Part shown: positions 10,543 to 20,976 of the stretch, in pieces
Position numbering within the stretch: the stretch's first letter is position 1
Layout of the letters: the number at the start of each line of letters is the position of its first letter
Assembly: GCF_027451485.1 (NCBI RefSeq)
Contig: NZ_DAIDJE010000139.1
Location: forward strand, 39,004 to 103,003
Length of the DNA stretch: 64,000 nucleotides
Reading direction: 5' to 3'
Source of the DNA: Bradyrhizobium sp.
GTDB lineage: Bacteria; Pseudomonadota; Alphaproteobacteria; Rhizobiales; Xanthobacteraceae
Made by a program: the position numbers and the translations under genes
Notes under the pieces: model-generated
The model's input: only the letters and a program-made list of their open reading frames with translations
Told to the model about the DNA's origin: nothing
Database searches by the model: none

Positions 10543-10752
10543 TCAGGTCTCTTGAGATTCTTGCTGGAGGGATCGAGCATTTAGCCCGGCGGCAAGGCAC
10601 CTGCCAGCGCCATGACGCAGGGCGGACCTGCCCCGTACCTCAAAGACGGCGATCCCCCGCCCGGTAGCCAAGGGCAGGACACCAGCGGCAGATGGGCTCG
10701 CGAATTCGCCCTCCCGATTGGCTTCGACATATAGATATCGGGTGTGTGTCAC
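10543..10752 (-). CDS. Candidate small upstream ORF (MTHTRYLYVEANREGEF...) between FMN riboswitch and ribB
   Basis: GTG start at 10752 with AGGAG at 10759-10763 (6-nt spacer). Stop codon TGA (10543-10545) ends 1 nt before the ribB ATG. Confidence 0.4.
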   Translation of the reverse strand: MTHTRYLYVEANREGEFASPSAAGVLPLATGRGIAVFEVRGRSALRHGAGRCLAAGLNARSLQQESQET

Positions 10753-10840
10753 AGCGATCTCCTTTCCGGTAACAGACACGTCACCCAAGGCGATCACGGG
10801 CGTGCCAGCCCTGCTTTTCCGCAGAGGCAGGCTCGCGCGT

Positions 10841-10980
10841 TCTCTTTCATCCGGACTTTCACCGTCGGCCCAGGCATCTCACCTGATCTGCTCGACCCTT
10901 CCTTGCAGGAAGGCGCTCGCGGGCTCGCAGCACGGGGGCTGCATACCGCCGGTAGGGATTTTCACCCTGCCCTGAGAACG
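10841..10980 (-). promoter_or_regulatory. FMN riboswitch (RFN element)
   Basis: Minus strand reads CGTTCTCAGGGCAGGGTGAAAATCCCTACCGGCGGTATGCAGCCCC...GAGCCCGCGAGCGCC...GATCAGGTGAGATGCCTGGGCCGACGGTGAAAGTCCGGATGAAAGAGAA, which matches the conserved RFN blocks. Confidence 0.97.
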
Positions 10981-11094
10981 GCTGCATGCTGCATCCCGGG
11001 AGGAAATACGTCAATGCCCAACTGGATGCGGCAGCTTGAGCAAGAGCTCACATCCTCTATGATCGTTTAAAACAAAAAGAGAGAGACCGCGCCC

Positions 11095-12345
11095 ATGACG
11101 GCAACCACCTTTGATTTTGCCCCGTTGCTTCCCTCGGGCCTGCCACCCGCTGCGGCAAGGTGGACGGGGCTGGCAAAATACAGCTTTGTCGGCGGCAACA
11201 ACGATCCGGAGCAGCTCCCGCTCACCGGGCTGATCGATGCGGTCAACGCCGTGATGCGGCGCGAGGGGCGGACGCTTGCAACCTATGGCCTCCAAAGCGG
11301 CCCGCAGGGGTATCTGGCTCTGCGCAAGTTCCTCACTGCGAAACTGAAACGCGACGCCGACATCTCCTGCTCTGCCGAAGACATCCTGATCGTTTCCGGC
11401 TCGCTCCAGGCACTCGATCTGGTGAACGCCACGCTGCTGGCCCGCGGCGATACCGTCATCATCGAGCGAGACACTTACCAGGGCGCTTTGAACCGCCTGG
11501 CGCGGCTTGGGATCAACACGGTCGGCATTCCGCTCGACCGGGACGGCATGCGGATGGATGCCCTCGCCGACGCGCTTGCCGATCTCAAACGCCGAGGCAT
11601 CACGCCGAAATACATCTACACCATCCCGACCGTGCAGAACCCGACCGGCACCATCATGCCGGAGACGCGGCGGCTCGAACTGCTCAGGCTTGCCGAGCAA
11701 TATGGCGTGCCGGTCTTTGAGGACGATTGCTATGCTGACCTGGCCTGGGACGGCAAGCGCCCGCCAGCGATTTACGCCATGAGCAAGACTGCCAACGTCA
11801 TCCATATCGGCTCATTCTCGAAATCGATCGCACCGGCACTGCGCGTCGGATTCATTGTCGCGCCGTGGGCCGCGCTGTCGCGCATCCTGCCGATGAAGAC
11901 CGATGCGGGCAGCGGCGCGCTGGAGCAGATGGTGCTTGCCGAGTATTGCGTGTCACATTTCGAGACGCATGTGCCGGCGCTGCGGCGCGGCCTGCGCGCC
12001 AAGCTCGACACGCTGATGGAAGCGCTCAACGAGCACTTCGGCACGGCGGCGGAATTCGAAGAACCGAAGGGCGGCATTTTCCTCTGGGTCAAGCTACCCG
12101 ACCATGTCGATACGATGAAGCTCTACCAAGCCGCGCTCGCCGCTGGCGTCTCGATCAATCCCGGCCCGGAATGGTCGACCGACAAGGCCTATGCGGGCAG
12201 CCGTTTGCGGCTGTGTTTTGCAAGCCCGACGCAGCAGCAGATACGTGAAGGCATCGCGACGCTCGCCGAGGTCTGCCGAAATGAGTTCGGTGTGCCGGCG
12301 CGCAGTTCGAACAAGGAGCTGCGCGCAGAAGCAGCTCCGCGATGA
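11095..12345 (+). CDS. PLP-dependent aminotransferase (MocR/2-aminoadipate aminotransferase-like)
   Basis: Class I/II fold: TIPTVQNPTGTIM, EDDCYADLAW, SFSKSIAPALRVGFI. Confidence 0.9.
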   Translation: MTATTFDFAPLLPSGLPPAAARWTGLAKYSFVGGNNDPEQLPLTGLIDAVNAVMRREGRTLATYGLQSGPQGYLALRKFLTAKLKRDADISCSAEDILIVSGSLQALDLVNATLLARGDTVIIERDTYQGALNRLARLGINTVGIPLDRDGMRMDALADALADLKRRGITPKYIYTIPTVQNPTGTIMPETRRLELLRLAEQYGVPVFEDDCYADLAWDGKRPPAIYAMSKTANVIHIGSFSKSIAPALRVGFIVAPWAALSRILPMKTDAGSGALEQMVLAEYCVSHFETHVPALRRGLRAKLDTLMEALNEHFGTAAEFEEPKGGIFLWVKLPDHVDTMKLYQAALAAGVSINPGPEWSTDKAYAGSRLRLCFASPTQQQIREGIATLAEVCRNEFGVPARSSNKELRAEAAPR

Positions 12346-12348
12346 GAC

Positions 12349-13620
12349 CTATCTCACCGCAAATGGCGCCTGATATGGCCGGCCGAACGGCACGCCGTTG
12401 ATGACGGTCTGCACCGGCTTCAACTGCACCTTGCCTTCGCGCTTGTTGTTGCGGGTATCGACGAAGGTGACGGGTCCCTCCACCACATCCATGATGGTGA
12501 CGTCGCCCGGTGCGCCGATCTGAAGGGTACCGATCTTGGGCGCGCGATTGATGATCCTGGCCGGAGCAATGGTCGCCATCGCCACCACCTGCTCGAGTGA
12601 GAAACCCATGGCCATGAACTTGCTCATGACGTTGGGCAGGTAAGGCAGACCCGGCGAATTGCCGGAAAAAACATGGATATCGGATGAGAGCGTATCCGGT
12701 GGGCAGCCGGCGGGAATTGCCACTTCCGCCACCGTGAAGTCGAAGCTGCCGCCGCCATGGCCGACGTCAAAGATCACGCCGCGCTGCTTGGCGGCGAGCG
12801 CGGCCGGCAACAGCTTGCCGTCCTGCACGATATTGGTGAAGGCACCGGCCATGTTCGGCGCGCCGGAATAGCAATGGGTCAGAACGTCGCCCGGCCGCAG
12901 CAGGTTGAGAATATCGGTCATCAGCTGCGCAGTCTCGACGCCACCGATATGCACCATCATCCGGGCCGGCCAGCCGCACATCTCGCAGGCCTGGATACCC
13001 CGCTTGAGCGGTTCGATGCCGTGCTTGAAGATCACGTTCTCGGACATCCGCACCTTGACGCCGATGAGGAAGTCCGGATTTTCGGCCAGCCCCATCGCGC
13101 AAGCCTCCACCTGGGCATTGTCGATATTGTACAATTCGGCCACCGGAAAAGCCGACAGACCATTATTGGCAATGTGCAGGAAGGCGTACATCCTCGCCCG
13201 CGTTTGCGCGACGATGAAGCGGCGCAGCGCGGCGAGATTGTTGACGCCGGCGTCGCCGGCCGACACCACGGTCGTGGTGCCCTGGAATTGCACGAGCTCG
13301 TCGGCGGGAATGCCGATCGCCGAGCCGTAAGGGTAGACGTGACAGTGCAGGTCGACGAGGCCGGGCGTCACGAGCTTGCCAGAAGCATCAATGGTCTTGA
13401 GCGCCCGCGCGGGTGGAATTTCCGGTTCGACCGCCTCGACCACGCCCCAGCGGATGCCGATGTCGCGTTTGCCGCGCAAGGACTGGCTGGGATCGAGCAC
13501 ATCGCCGCCCTTGATCACCAAGTCGAATTTGTCGGCCGGACCCATCGCGGCCATGGTCGGGCCCGACAGGGCGGCGGCGGCCGTGCCGGCGAGAAAATGA
13601 CGGCGTGACAGTGCGGACAT
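12349..13620 (-). CDS. Amidohydrolase/deacetylase family metallohydrolase with Tat-like leader
   Basis: MSALSRRHFLAGTAAAAL leader; VTPGLVDLHCHVYPYG metal motif; GVKVRMS (candidate bridging Lys); LSSDIHVFS. Confidence 0.88.
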   Translation of the reverse strand: MSALSRRHFLAGTAAAALSGPTMAAMGPADKFDLVIKGGDVLDPSQSLRGKRDIGIRWGVVEAVEPEIPPARALKTIDASGKLVTPGLVDLHCHVYPYGSAIGIPADELVQFQGTTTVVSAGDAGVNNLAALRRFIVAQTRARMYAFLHIANNGLSAFPVAELYNIDNAQVEACAMGLAENPDFLIGVKVRMSENVIFKHGIEPLKRGIQACEMCGWPARMMVHIGGVETAQLMTDILNLLRPGDVLTHCYSGAPNMAGAFTNIVQDGKLLPAALAAKQRGVIFDVGHGGGSFDFTVAEVAIPAGCPPDTLSSDIHVFSGNSPGLPYLPNVMSKFMAMGFSLEQVVAMATIAPARIINRAPKIGTLQIGAPGDVTIMDVVEGPVTFVDTRNNKREGKVQLKPVQTVINGVPFGRPYQAPFAVR

Positions 13621-13761
13621 GCTGGCGTTCTCCCCAAAAGATCGATCGTTTCTTATGGTTCGATGATGCGACGGGTTGTGTTTTGGCGCAAGCCGTAGGC
13701 CGCGCCCTCATCGACACGAAGTCGCAGGCCTACCGCGCCGGCCTGGTCAGGCAATCGCCGG

Positions 13762-14580
13762 CTAATCCCAGACCGGCGCGAAGCCCGGCGATACGCACCG
13801 CCGATCCTTGGGCAGGTTCGCGATCGCCTGACGGTCCTCATCGTCGAGCCCGATGTTCAGAGCCTCGAGATTGGCGCGCTGGCTCTCGGCGCGCGAGGCC
13901 TTCGGGATCGCGGCCACACCGTCTTGATCGAGCAGCCATTTCAGGGCGACCTGGGTGGCGCTTGCGCCATGCTTCCTGCCGATCGCAATGAGCGTTTCGT
14001 TGGAAGCCGCCCTTCCCTGCACCAGCGGGCAGTAGGCCACCAGCGGAATCGACTTGGCGGCAAGATAGTTGAGCAAACGGGTCTGATCGAGCATCACGTG
14101 ATACTCGACCTGATTGCAGGCGATCGGCGCCTTGATTTCTTCGACCACTTTCCGGAGCAGCGCGACGTTGAAATTGGCAACGCCGATCGCGCGCGTCCGG
14201 CCTTCCTGCTTGAGCTTCATCAGGGTTTCGAACATCGCCGGCAGGTTCATGTTCGGCGCCGGCCAATGCACGAGATAAAGATCGATCTGGTCCAGCCTGA
14301 GCTTCTTCAGGCTCGCATCGAAGGCGCGGCGGATCGCGTCCGGCGCCAGATTGTCATTCCAGACCTTTGTCGTGACATGCAACTCGTTGCGCGCGATCTT
14401 TGACGCGGCCAGCGCTGCGCCGATCGCCTCTTCATTACCGTACATTTCGGCCGTATCGATGTGGCGATAGCCGAGCGCGAGCGCACTTTCCACCGCAGCG
14501 CGGCAGGCGTCGCCTTGCATGCGGAAGGTACCGAGGCCCAAGCGCGGCAGGCTGATGCCCTGGGTTTGCAGTTTTTCCAT
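13762..14580 (-). CDS. Aldo/keto reductase
   Basis: LGLGTFRM, HIDTAEMYGNEEAIGAAL, DLYLVHWP and IPKASRAE. Confidence 0.92.
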   Translation of the reverse strand: MEKLQTQGISLPRLGLGTFRMQGDACRAAVESALALGYRHIDTAEMYGNEEAIGAALAASKIARNELHVTTKVWNDNLAPDAIRRAFDASLKKLRLDQIDLYLVHWPAPNMNLPAMFETLMKLKQEGRTRAIGVANFNVALLRKVVEEIKAPIACNQVEYHVMLDQTRLLNYLAAKSIPLVAYCPLVQGRAASNETLIAIGRKHGASATQVALKWLLDQDGVAAIPKASRAESQRANLEALNIGLDDEDRQAIANLPKDRRCVSPGFAPVWD

Positions 14581-14737
14581 TGATGAACTCCAAAGACCGG
14601 CAGCCCTGGCCGCAGCAAGGGCGCCTTAGAAACACGAGAGCGGCAGGATTTAGGACGAAATGAGCGTCCCGCCGCTCATAATGTGCGGGGCCGGCGGCAT
14701 TCAAATCAAGATGGCGTCAGCGGGCGGCCGTCCGAGA

Positions 14738-15217
14738 CTATCGCTTCCAGTTGCAGATGCCACCCGACCTGCACGGCCAGACCTGGATACGGGTATCGCG
14801 GGCCTGAGCTTCCACCGGATTTCGTCCATGAAGCGCAACCAGCGCCCGTGGCTTGCGTGGTGCCGCCGCTCGTTCAGCACGCCCATGGGCGAGATGCATG
14901 CGGGGGGCGACCCTGTGCGCGGGCTCGACGTTGGCCGCCGACTTGCTTTCGGCATGGACCGTCTCCGCAGGCACCGCTTTGGGATCGACCACCAGTTCGG
15001 CGTCCGCTTGCGTGGCCTTGTTGCCGCGGTCGACCGTCACATCCAGCGGACCGGGGGTGAAGCTGGTGGCTGGGCCGAGCGGCGCTGGCGACAGCACCGC
15101 CTTCGAGAGGTCGAGATTGAGGAATTCTTCAGGACGGTATGACTGGGCAGCCGTAAGCCCGCTCCAGAGCAGGGCCGCGCCAATGGCCGCCAACAATATG
15201 CCGCGCTTTATGACCAC
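14738..15217 (-). CDS. Hypothetical exported protein
   Basis: N-terminal signal-like MVIKRGILLAAIGAALLWSGLTAAQS; low-complexity Ala/Pro-rich remainder. Confidence 0.6.
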   Translation of the reverse strand: MVIKRGILLAAIGAALLWSGLTAAQSYRPEEFLNLDLSKAVLSPAPLGPATSFTPGPLDVTVDRGNKATQADAELVVDPKAVPAETVHAESKSAANVEPAHRVAPRMHLAHGRAERAAAPRKPRALVALHGRNPVEAQARDTRIQVWPCRSGGICNWKR

Positions 15218-15360
15218 CAGGGACTCCTAAAAGGGTACCTTCCGCAGCAATCTATCTATGGCGCGTGGCGGCCAATTCCAGTGGATTCGGCAGGCAAGGT
15301 TACCGTATGGCCGCAGACCCGGCGGCCGGATTTCACCTGGAAAATCGACGGTCGGGCATT

Positions 15361-16338
15361 TTACGGCAAGCTTTCGAGATGGCATGCCGCCCACTGCCCT
15401 TCCGCGGTCTGACGAAGCTCCGGCTCCTCGGTACGGCAGCGGTCGAACACATAGGGACAGCGCGTGTGAAAGCGGCAGCCGCTCGGCGGATTGATCGGGC
15501 TCGGCACGTCGCCCTTCAGGATCATCGGCTTGCGGCGCACGGTCGGATCGGGCACCGGCACCGCCGAAAGCAGCGCCCTGGTATAGGGATGCTTCGGTTC
15601 CGCAAAAATCCGGTTGCGCGGCGCCATCTCGACGATCTTGCCAAGATACATCACCGCGACGCGATGCGTCATGTGCTCGACGATCGCCAAATCATGGCTG
15701 ATGAAGAGCAGGGCCAGACCGAATTCCCGCTGCAGGTCCTGCAAAAGGTTGACGATCTGCGCCTTGACCGAAACATCGAGCGCCGAGACGGCCTCGTCAC
15801 AGACGATCAGGTCCGGTTCGGCGGCAAGCGCCCGGGCGATGCAGATGCGCTGGCGCTGCCCGCCGGAAAATTCGTGAGGCCGGCGATCCAGCGCGTCGCG
15901 CGGCAGCCGCACCGTGTCCATCAATGCGGCGATTTTCTCTTCAAGTTCCGCGGAGGATTTGGCGAGGTCAAAATTGCGAATCGGCTCCGCCAGAATGTCG
16001 CGCACGCTCAATCGCGGATTGAGGCTGGAAAACGGGTCCTGGAACACCACCTGCACGCGGCGGCGGATCCGGCGCAAACGATCGGCCGAGAGATCGTCGA
16101 TGCGCTGACCGTCGAGCACGACCTGGCCAGCGGTGACATCGAACAGGCGGAGAATGGCGCGTCCGACCGTCGATTTGCCGCAGCCGGATTCACCGACCAG
16201 CGACAGCGTCTCGCCGCGCGCGATTTCGAAAGACACGCCATCGACGGCATAAACACGACTGGTGCTGCGGCGGAAAAGTTTGCCGCGGATGGGAAAGTGT
16301 TTCTTCAGGTCGTTGACCTGCAATAAAGGAGCGTTCAT
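15361..16338 (-). CDS. Oligopeptide/dipeptide-type ABC transporter ATP-binding protein (DppF/OppF-like)
   Basis: Walker [13 protein letters not shown], signature FSGGQRQRI, Walker [14 protein letters not shown]-terminal oligopeptide Cys-rich HTRCP. Confidence 0.93.
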   Translation of the reverse strand: MNAPLLQVNDLKKHFPIRGKLFRRSTSRVYAVDGVSFEIARGETLSLVGESGCGKSTVGRAILRLFDVTAGQVVLDGQRIDDLSADRLRRIRRRVQVVFQDPFSSLNPRLSVRDILAEPIRNFDLAKSSAELEEKIAALMDTVRLPRDALDRRPHEFSGGQRQRICIARALAAEPDLIVCDEAVSALDVSVKAQIVNLLQDLQREFGLALLFISHDLAIVEHMTHRVAVMYLGKIVEMAPRNRIFAEPKHPYTRALLSAVPVPDPTVRRKPMILKGDVPSPINPPSGCRFHTRCPYVFDRCRTEEPELRQTAEGQWAACHLESLP

Positions 16339-17324
16339 GCCGCGGCCGCCTCCTTTTTGGCAAAATGGCAGGCGGCGTAGTGATGCGACGACTTTTCCTC
16401 CAATCCCGGCGCGACCTGGCGGCAGAGATCGGTGGCGAGCGCGCAGCGCCCGGCGAAAGCGCAGCCCATGATACGCTGTTTCAGGCTCGGCACCTGTCCG
16501 GGAATCTCGGCGAGCCGGCCGGCATCGCCGGAGAGCGACGAGCCGAGCCTGGGCACCGCGCCGAGCAAACCTTGGGTGTAAGGATGGCGTGGCGTGCGAA
16601 ACAGGTCCGCGACCGACGCCTCCTCCACCTTGCGGCCGGCATACATCACCATGACGCGCTCGGCGACCTCGGCGACTACCCCGAGATCATGCGTGATCAG
16701 GATCACAGCGGCACCGACCCGGCGTTTCAAATCCAGCATCAGTTGCAGGATCTGGGCTTGGATCGTGACATCGAGCGCCGTGGTGGGCTCGTCGGCGATC
16801 AGAAGCTTCGGATTGCAGGCGAGGGAAATCGCGATCATCACGCGCTGGCGCATTCCGCCCGATAGTTGGTGCGGATATTCCCTGACCCGCCGCGCCGGTT
16901 CGGGTATGCCCACCAGGGCCAGCAACTCGACGGCGCGCTTTTCGGCCGCCTCCTTGCCGAGCCCCTCGTGCAGGCGCAGCGTCTCGCCGATCTGGCGGCC
17001 GACCGTCAGCACCGGATTGAGGCTCGTCATCGGCTCCTGAAAGATCATCGAAATCTCGTTGCCCCGGATATCGCGCATCTCGCGATCGCTCAGCTTCAGA
17101 AGATCCTTTCCACGAAAGCGGATCGAACCCGCGATCTTGCCGGGCGGCTCGGGAATGAGCCGCATCAGCGACATCGATGTCACCGACTTGCCGCAGCCGG
17201 ACTCGCCGACGATCGCCAGCGTCTCGCCTTCGTTGACATGAAACGAGACGCCGTCGACGGCGCGGTTGATGCCGTCCGGGGTGCGGAAGTGAGTCTGGAG
17301 ATTTTCGACTTCAAGCAACGCCAT
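16335..17324 (-). CDS. Oligopeptide/dipeptide-type ABC transporter ATP-binding protein (DppD/OppD-like)
   Basis: [32 protein letters not shown]; overlaps the next ABC gene by 4 nt. Confidence 0.93.
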   Translation of the reverse strand: MALLEVENLQTHFRTPDGINRAVDGVSFHVNEGETLAIVGESGCGKSVTSMSLMRLIPEPPGKIAGSIRFRGKDLLKLSDREMRDIRGNEISMIFQEPMTSLNPVLTVGRQIGETLRLHEGLGKEAAEKRAVELLALVGIPEPARRVREYPHQLSGGMRQRVMIAISLACNPKLLIADEPTTALDVTIQAQILQLMLDLKRRVGAAVILITHDLGVVAEVAERVMVMYAGRKVEEASVADLFRTPRHPYTQGLLGAVPRLGSSLSGDAGRLAEIPGQVPSLKQRIMGCAFAGRCALATDLCRQVAPGLEEKSSHHYAACHFAKKEAAAA

Positions 17325-17334
17325 CGGATCGAAC

Positions 17335-18258
17335 CTACAGATTTTTGGCCATGCGAGGATCGAGCGCGTCGCGCAGGCCGTCGCCGACCAAATTCACCGC
17401 AAGCACTGTGATCGAGAGAAACGCGGCCGGGAAGAACACGAGGAAGGGCTTCACCTGCCAAAGCGCCCTGCCCTCCGCCATGATGTTGCCCCAGGAGGGA
17501 ATCGTCGGCGGCGTGCCGGCGCCGATGAAGGAAAGGATCGCTTCTACGATCATGGCGCTGGCGCAGACATACGTGGCCTGTACCAGGAGCGGCGCCAGCG
17601 TATTCGGCAGGATATGGCGGAGGATGATCATAGGCGTTCGCGTCCCGCAGGCGACCGCTGCATCCACATAGGGCTGCTCCCGGAGCGAGAGAACGACACC
17701 GCGAACCAGCCGCGAGACGCGCGGGATTTCTGCGATCGTGATCGCCATGATGACGTTGCCGACGCTGCCGCGCGTCAGGGCCATCAGCGCAATAGCGAGC
17801 AGGATCGGCGGGATCGACATCAGCCCGTCCATGATGCGCATGATGATGGCGTCGGCCCATCGCACGAAACCCGAGACGAGCCCGATGGCAAGACCGGCGA
17901 GCGTGGCGAGCAGTGCCACCGAAAGGCCGACGGTGAGCGAAACGCGCGCCCCGAACATCACGCGCGAATAAACGTCGCGGCCGAGCGCGTCCGTACCGAA
18001 CCAGGACAGTTCCGACGGTGGCCGCATGCGCTTCGCGGGCGCCAATGCCGTAGGATCCACGGTCCAGAGAACCGGCGCAAAAATCCCGATCAAAACCAGG
18101 ATCAGCAGTATTGCCCCGCCAATCGCGACGGTCGGGTTGTTCCTCAGGAAGCCAAACACGCCGCGCCTGACTTGCACCGGAACAAGCAAGTCGGGCGCTT
18201 GCGGGGCGACGACGAGCCCGGGCGGCAGCACCGCTGAACTGGTGGTCGAGACGGTCAA
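17335..18258 (-). CDS. ABC transporter permease (DppC-like)
   Basis: Multi-[24 protein letters not shown] and [19 protein letters not shown]. Confidence 0.92.
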   Translation of the reverse strand: MTVSTTSSAVLPPGLVVAPQAPDLLVPVQVRRGVFGFLRNNPTVAIGGAILLILVLIGIFAPVLWTVDPTALAPAKRMRPPSELSWFGTDALGRDVYSRVMFGARVSLTVGLSVALLATLAGLAIGLVSGFVRWADAIIMRIMDGLMSIPPILLAIALMALTRGSVGNVIMAITIAEIPRVSRLVRGVVLSLREQPYVDAAVACGTRTPMIILRHILPNTLAPLLVQATYVCASAMIVEAILSFIGAGTPPTIPSWGNIMAEGRALWQVKPFLVFFPAAFLSITVLAVNLVGDGLRDALDPRMAKNL

Positions 18259-19196
18259 TAGCGGATCCTCGGATCAAGCAGCGTATAAGTGACGTCGACC
18301 ATCAGATTGACGAGCGTGTAGAGGAAGGAGAACATCAGGACGATACCCTGGATTACCGGGTAGTCGCGGCGCAGGATCGCATCGACCGTCAGGCGTCCCA
18401 AACCCGGAATGGCGAACACACTCTCGGTCACCACCGCACCGCCGATCAGCAGTGCGATACCGATGCCGATTACGGTGACGATCGGCACGGCAGCGTTTTT
18501 CAACGCGTGAACGAACAGAACATCACGCTGCCCGAGACCTTTGGCGCGGGCCGTACGGACATAGTCCTGTTGTAACACTTCCAGCATCGAGGCCCGCGTG
18601 ATGCGCGCGATCAGCGCGATATAGACGCTGCCAAGTGCGACAGATGGAAGAATGAGACTCTGCAGCCACGGCCAGAACCCTTGGGAAAGCGGCGTATAGC
18701 CCTGGACCGGAAGCCAATCGAGCTCGAGCGCAAAGACATAGGCCAGAACGTATCCGAGCACGAACACCGGCAGCGAAAATGCGGAAACGGCAAACGCCAT
18801 GATCGAGCGATCGATCCAGCTGCCGGCTTTCCAGGCAGCGATCACGCCAAGCGGCACGGCGATCACGAGGGTGAGCGCCAGCGTCAGCATCATCAGCGAG
18901 AGCGTCGGCTCGATCCGCTGCGCGATCATGGAAGTGACCGGAAGATTGGTGAAGATCGAGGTGCCGAGATCGAGGTGCAGGATCCGCCAGCACCAACCGC
19001 CGAACTGGACCAGGAACGGCTGATCGAGACCAAGGCTCTGCCGAATTCGCTCGACGTCGGCCGGGCTTGCCTGATCGCCGGCAATAACCGCCGCCGGGTC
19101 GCCCGGCGCGATGTAAAGCAGGCTGAAGACAAACAAAGCGACGATCGCCATCACGGGGATGGTGACCAGAACGCGCCGAAGGATATAGGAGGCCAT
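18255..19196 (-). CDS. ABC transporter permease (DppB-like)
   Basis: MASYILRRVLVTIPVM...FSLLYIAPGDPA; EAA-like loop; 4-nt overlap with DppC-like gene. Confidence 0.92.
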   Translation of the reverse strand: MASYILRRVLVTIPVMAIVALFVFSLLYIAPGDPAAVIAGDQASPADVERIRQSLGLDQPFLVQFGGWCWRILHLDLGTSIFTNLPVTSMIAQRIEPTLSLMMLTLALTLVIAVPLGVIAAWKAGSWIDRSIMAFAVSAFSLPVFVLGYVLAYVFALELDWLPVQGYTPLSQGFWPWLQSLILPSVALGSVYIALIARITRASMLEVLQQDYVRTARAKGLGQRDVLFVHALKNAAVPIVTVIGIGIALLIGGAVVTESVFAIPGLGRLTVDAILRRDYPVIQGIVLMFSFLYTLVNLMVDVTYTLLDPRIRY

Positions 19197-19215
19197 GGTC
19201 GCCTTACCGCCCGCG

Positions 19216-20817
19216 TCAGGCGGTTTTCGATACGCCCCAGAAGAACGGTACCGGCCCCTTGACGATCCCTGACACGTTCTTGCGCCAGGCCGTGTAATTC
19301 AGGAAGAAGCCGGTCGGCGCATAGACGACGTCCTCCAGCGCGGCCTTGTTGAGACGGCGGACCGCGGCCTTTTCCTCATCGAGTGTCTTGGCATCGAACC
19401 AGGCTGTGACTTCATTTTCCACGGCCGGACTATTCGGCCAGCCGTACCATGCCTTGTCGCCGCTGGCCCGAATGGCGATGTAGACGGCGGGATTGATACA
19501 ATCCGCGCCAGCGTGCCAGGTGTGGAACATTTCCCAGCCACCCTGGCTGTGAGGCGCCTTTTGAGCGCGCCGCGTACCGACCGTGCCCCAATCAGTGGCG
19601 ACGAAATCGACATTCATGCCCATGCGCTTCAAGAGATCGGCCGTAACATCGCCCTGGGCCTTGGTTATCACCTGGTCCTGCGCCACGATGCAGGAAACCG
19701 GCTCGTTGGCGTAGCCGCTCTCGGCGAGAAGCTTCTTGGCCGCATCCATATTGCGCATCTTGAGGATCTCGCCGCCCTCTTCCGTGTAAAGCGGCGTATT
19801 GGGCGTGAAGTAGCCCGGCAGCGGCTTCCAGAGCGAGGTGTCGTCCCCAACCAGCGCGCGCATGTAATCTTCCTGGTTCATCGCTGTCAGCACAGCGCGC
19901 CGCGCCTTCACCTTGTCGAAGGGCGGGTGAAGATGATTCATCCGGAATGAGCCAATGTTGCCGAGCGGATCGGCGATATCGACATTGATGTTGCGGTTTT
20001 TCCGCAAGACGGGGACGAGATCGGGAAGCGGATTTTCCCACCAGTCGACCTCACCGCTCTGCAGCGCGGCTGCCGCCGTCGCCGGATCAGGGATCACGAC
20101 CCATTCGATCCGATCGACCAGCATCTGCTTGCCGCCGGCAAACCATGAGTTCTTTTCCTGTCGCGGCACGTAATCGGCGAATTTTTCAAACGCCGATTTG
20201 GCGCCCGGCACCCATTCGCTCCGTACGAACTTCATCGGGCCGGAGCCGATATATTCGTTGATCTGCTTGAACGGATCGGTCTGGGCGATGCGCTCCGGCA
20301 TGATGAATGCGCAAGGCGTGCTGTTCTTGCCGAGCGCCAGCAGCATTTTCGGATAAGGCTTCTTCAGCACCCATTTGAAAGTCTTGTCATCGACAGCGGT
20401 CAGCTCGTTTTGAATCGCCTTGAGCATAAGTCCCATGGAATCGCGGTTCGACCAGCGGGTCAGGCTCGCCACCACGTCCTTGGCACGCACCGGCTCGCCG
20501 TCATGGAATTTCAGTCCGGGCCGCAGCTTGAAGGTCCAGGTCAATCCATCACTGGAAACCTCCTCGGACTCCACCATCTGGCGCTGTGGCTGCAACTTTT
20601 CGTCGACGCCGTAGAGCGTCTCCCACACCAGCACGGCCGCGTTGCGCACGACATATTGCGTGGTCCAGACCGGGTCGAAATTCGCAAGATCCGCTTGCGG
20701 CACGAGGCGTAGCGTGCGCGCCGCGGCGCCCTGGGAAATCGCCGGCATCGGCATTCCGCCCGTCGCTGCAAGCGTGCCCGCTCCCGCCAAGCCCTTCAAT
20801 ACCGTTCTGCGATCCAT
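19216..20817 (-). CDS. ABC transporter substrate-binding protein, family 5 (DppA/OppA-like)
   Basis: Tat-like MDRRTVLKGLAGAGTLAATGG; LTWTFKLRPGLKFHDGEPVRAKDVVASL. Confidence 0.93.
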   Translation of the reverse strand: MDRRTVLKGLAGAGTLAATGGMPMPAISQGAAARTLRLVPQADLANFDPVWTTQYVVRNAAVLVWETLYGVDEKLQPQRQMVESEEVSSDGLTWTFKLRPGLKFHDGEPVRAKDVVASLTRWSNRDSMGLMLKAIQNELTAVDDKTFKWVLKKPYPKMLLALGKNSTPCAFIMPERIAQTDPFKQINEYIGSGPMKFVRSEWVPGAKSAFEKFADYVPRQEKNSWFAGGKQMLVDRIEWVVIPDPATAAAALQSGEVDWWENPLPDLVPVLRKNRNINVDIADPLGNIGSFRMNHLHPPFDKVKARRAVLTAMNQEDYMRALVGDDTSLWKPLPGYFTPNTPLYTEEGGEILKMRNMDAAKKLLAESGYANEPVSCIVAQDQVITKAQGDVTADLLKRMGMNVDFVATDWGTVGTRRAQKAPHSQGGWEMFHTWHAGADCINPAVYIAIRASGDKAWYGWPNSPAVENEVTAWFDAKTLDEEKAAVRRLNKAALEDVVYAPTGFFLNYTAWRKNVSGIVKGPVPFFWGVSKTA

Positions 20818-20976
20818 TTTCCGACCTCCCAGTTCCGAATGGCCACCGCGATTAGGCTCTAAAGAAGCCCGACGCGCAATGCGGTTCGTTTGCTTGCAAA
20901 CGGTATGCCAACGCCCTGCCGGTTAGCCCGGTCTGGATGGGCGGCTTTAGAGAGATCAGAGCATTTTCGGCGGGAG

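Noticed and set aside
12315-12338. Perfect 8-bp hairpin GGAGCTGC/GCAGCTCC at the end of the aminotransferase gene
   Set aside because: Inside the coding end without a T-tract; could aid termination but evidence is too thin to call.
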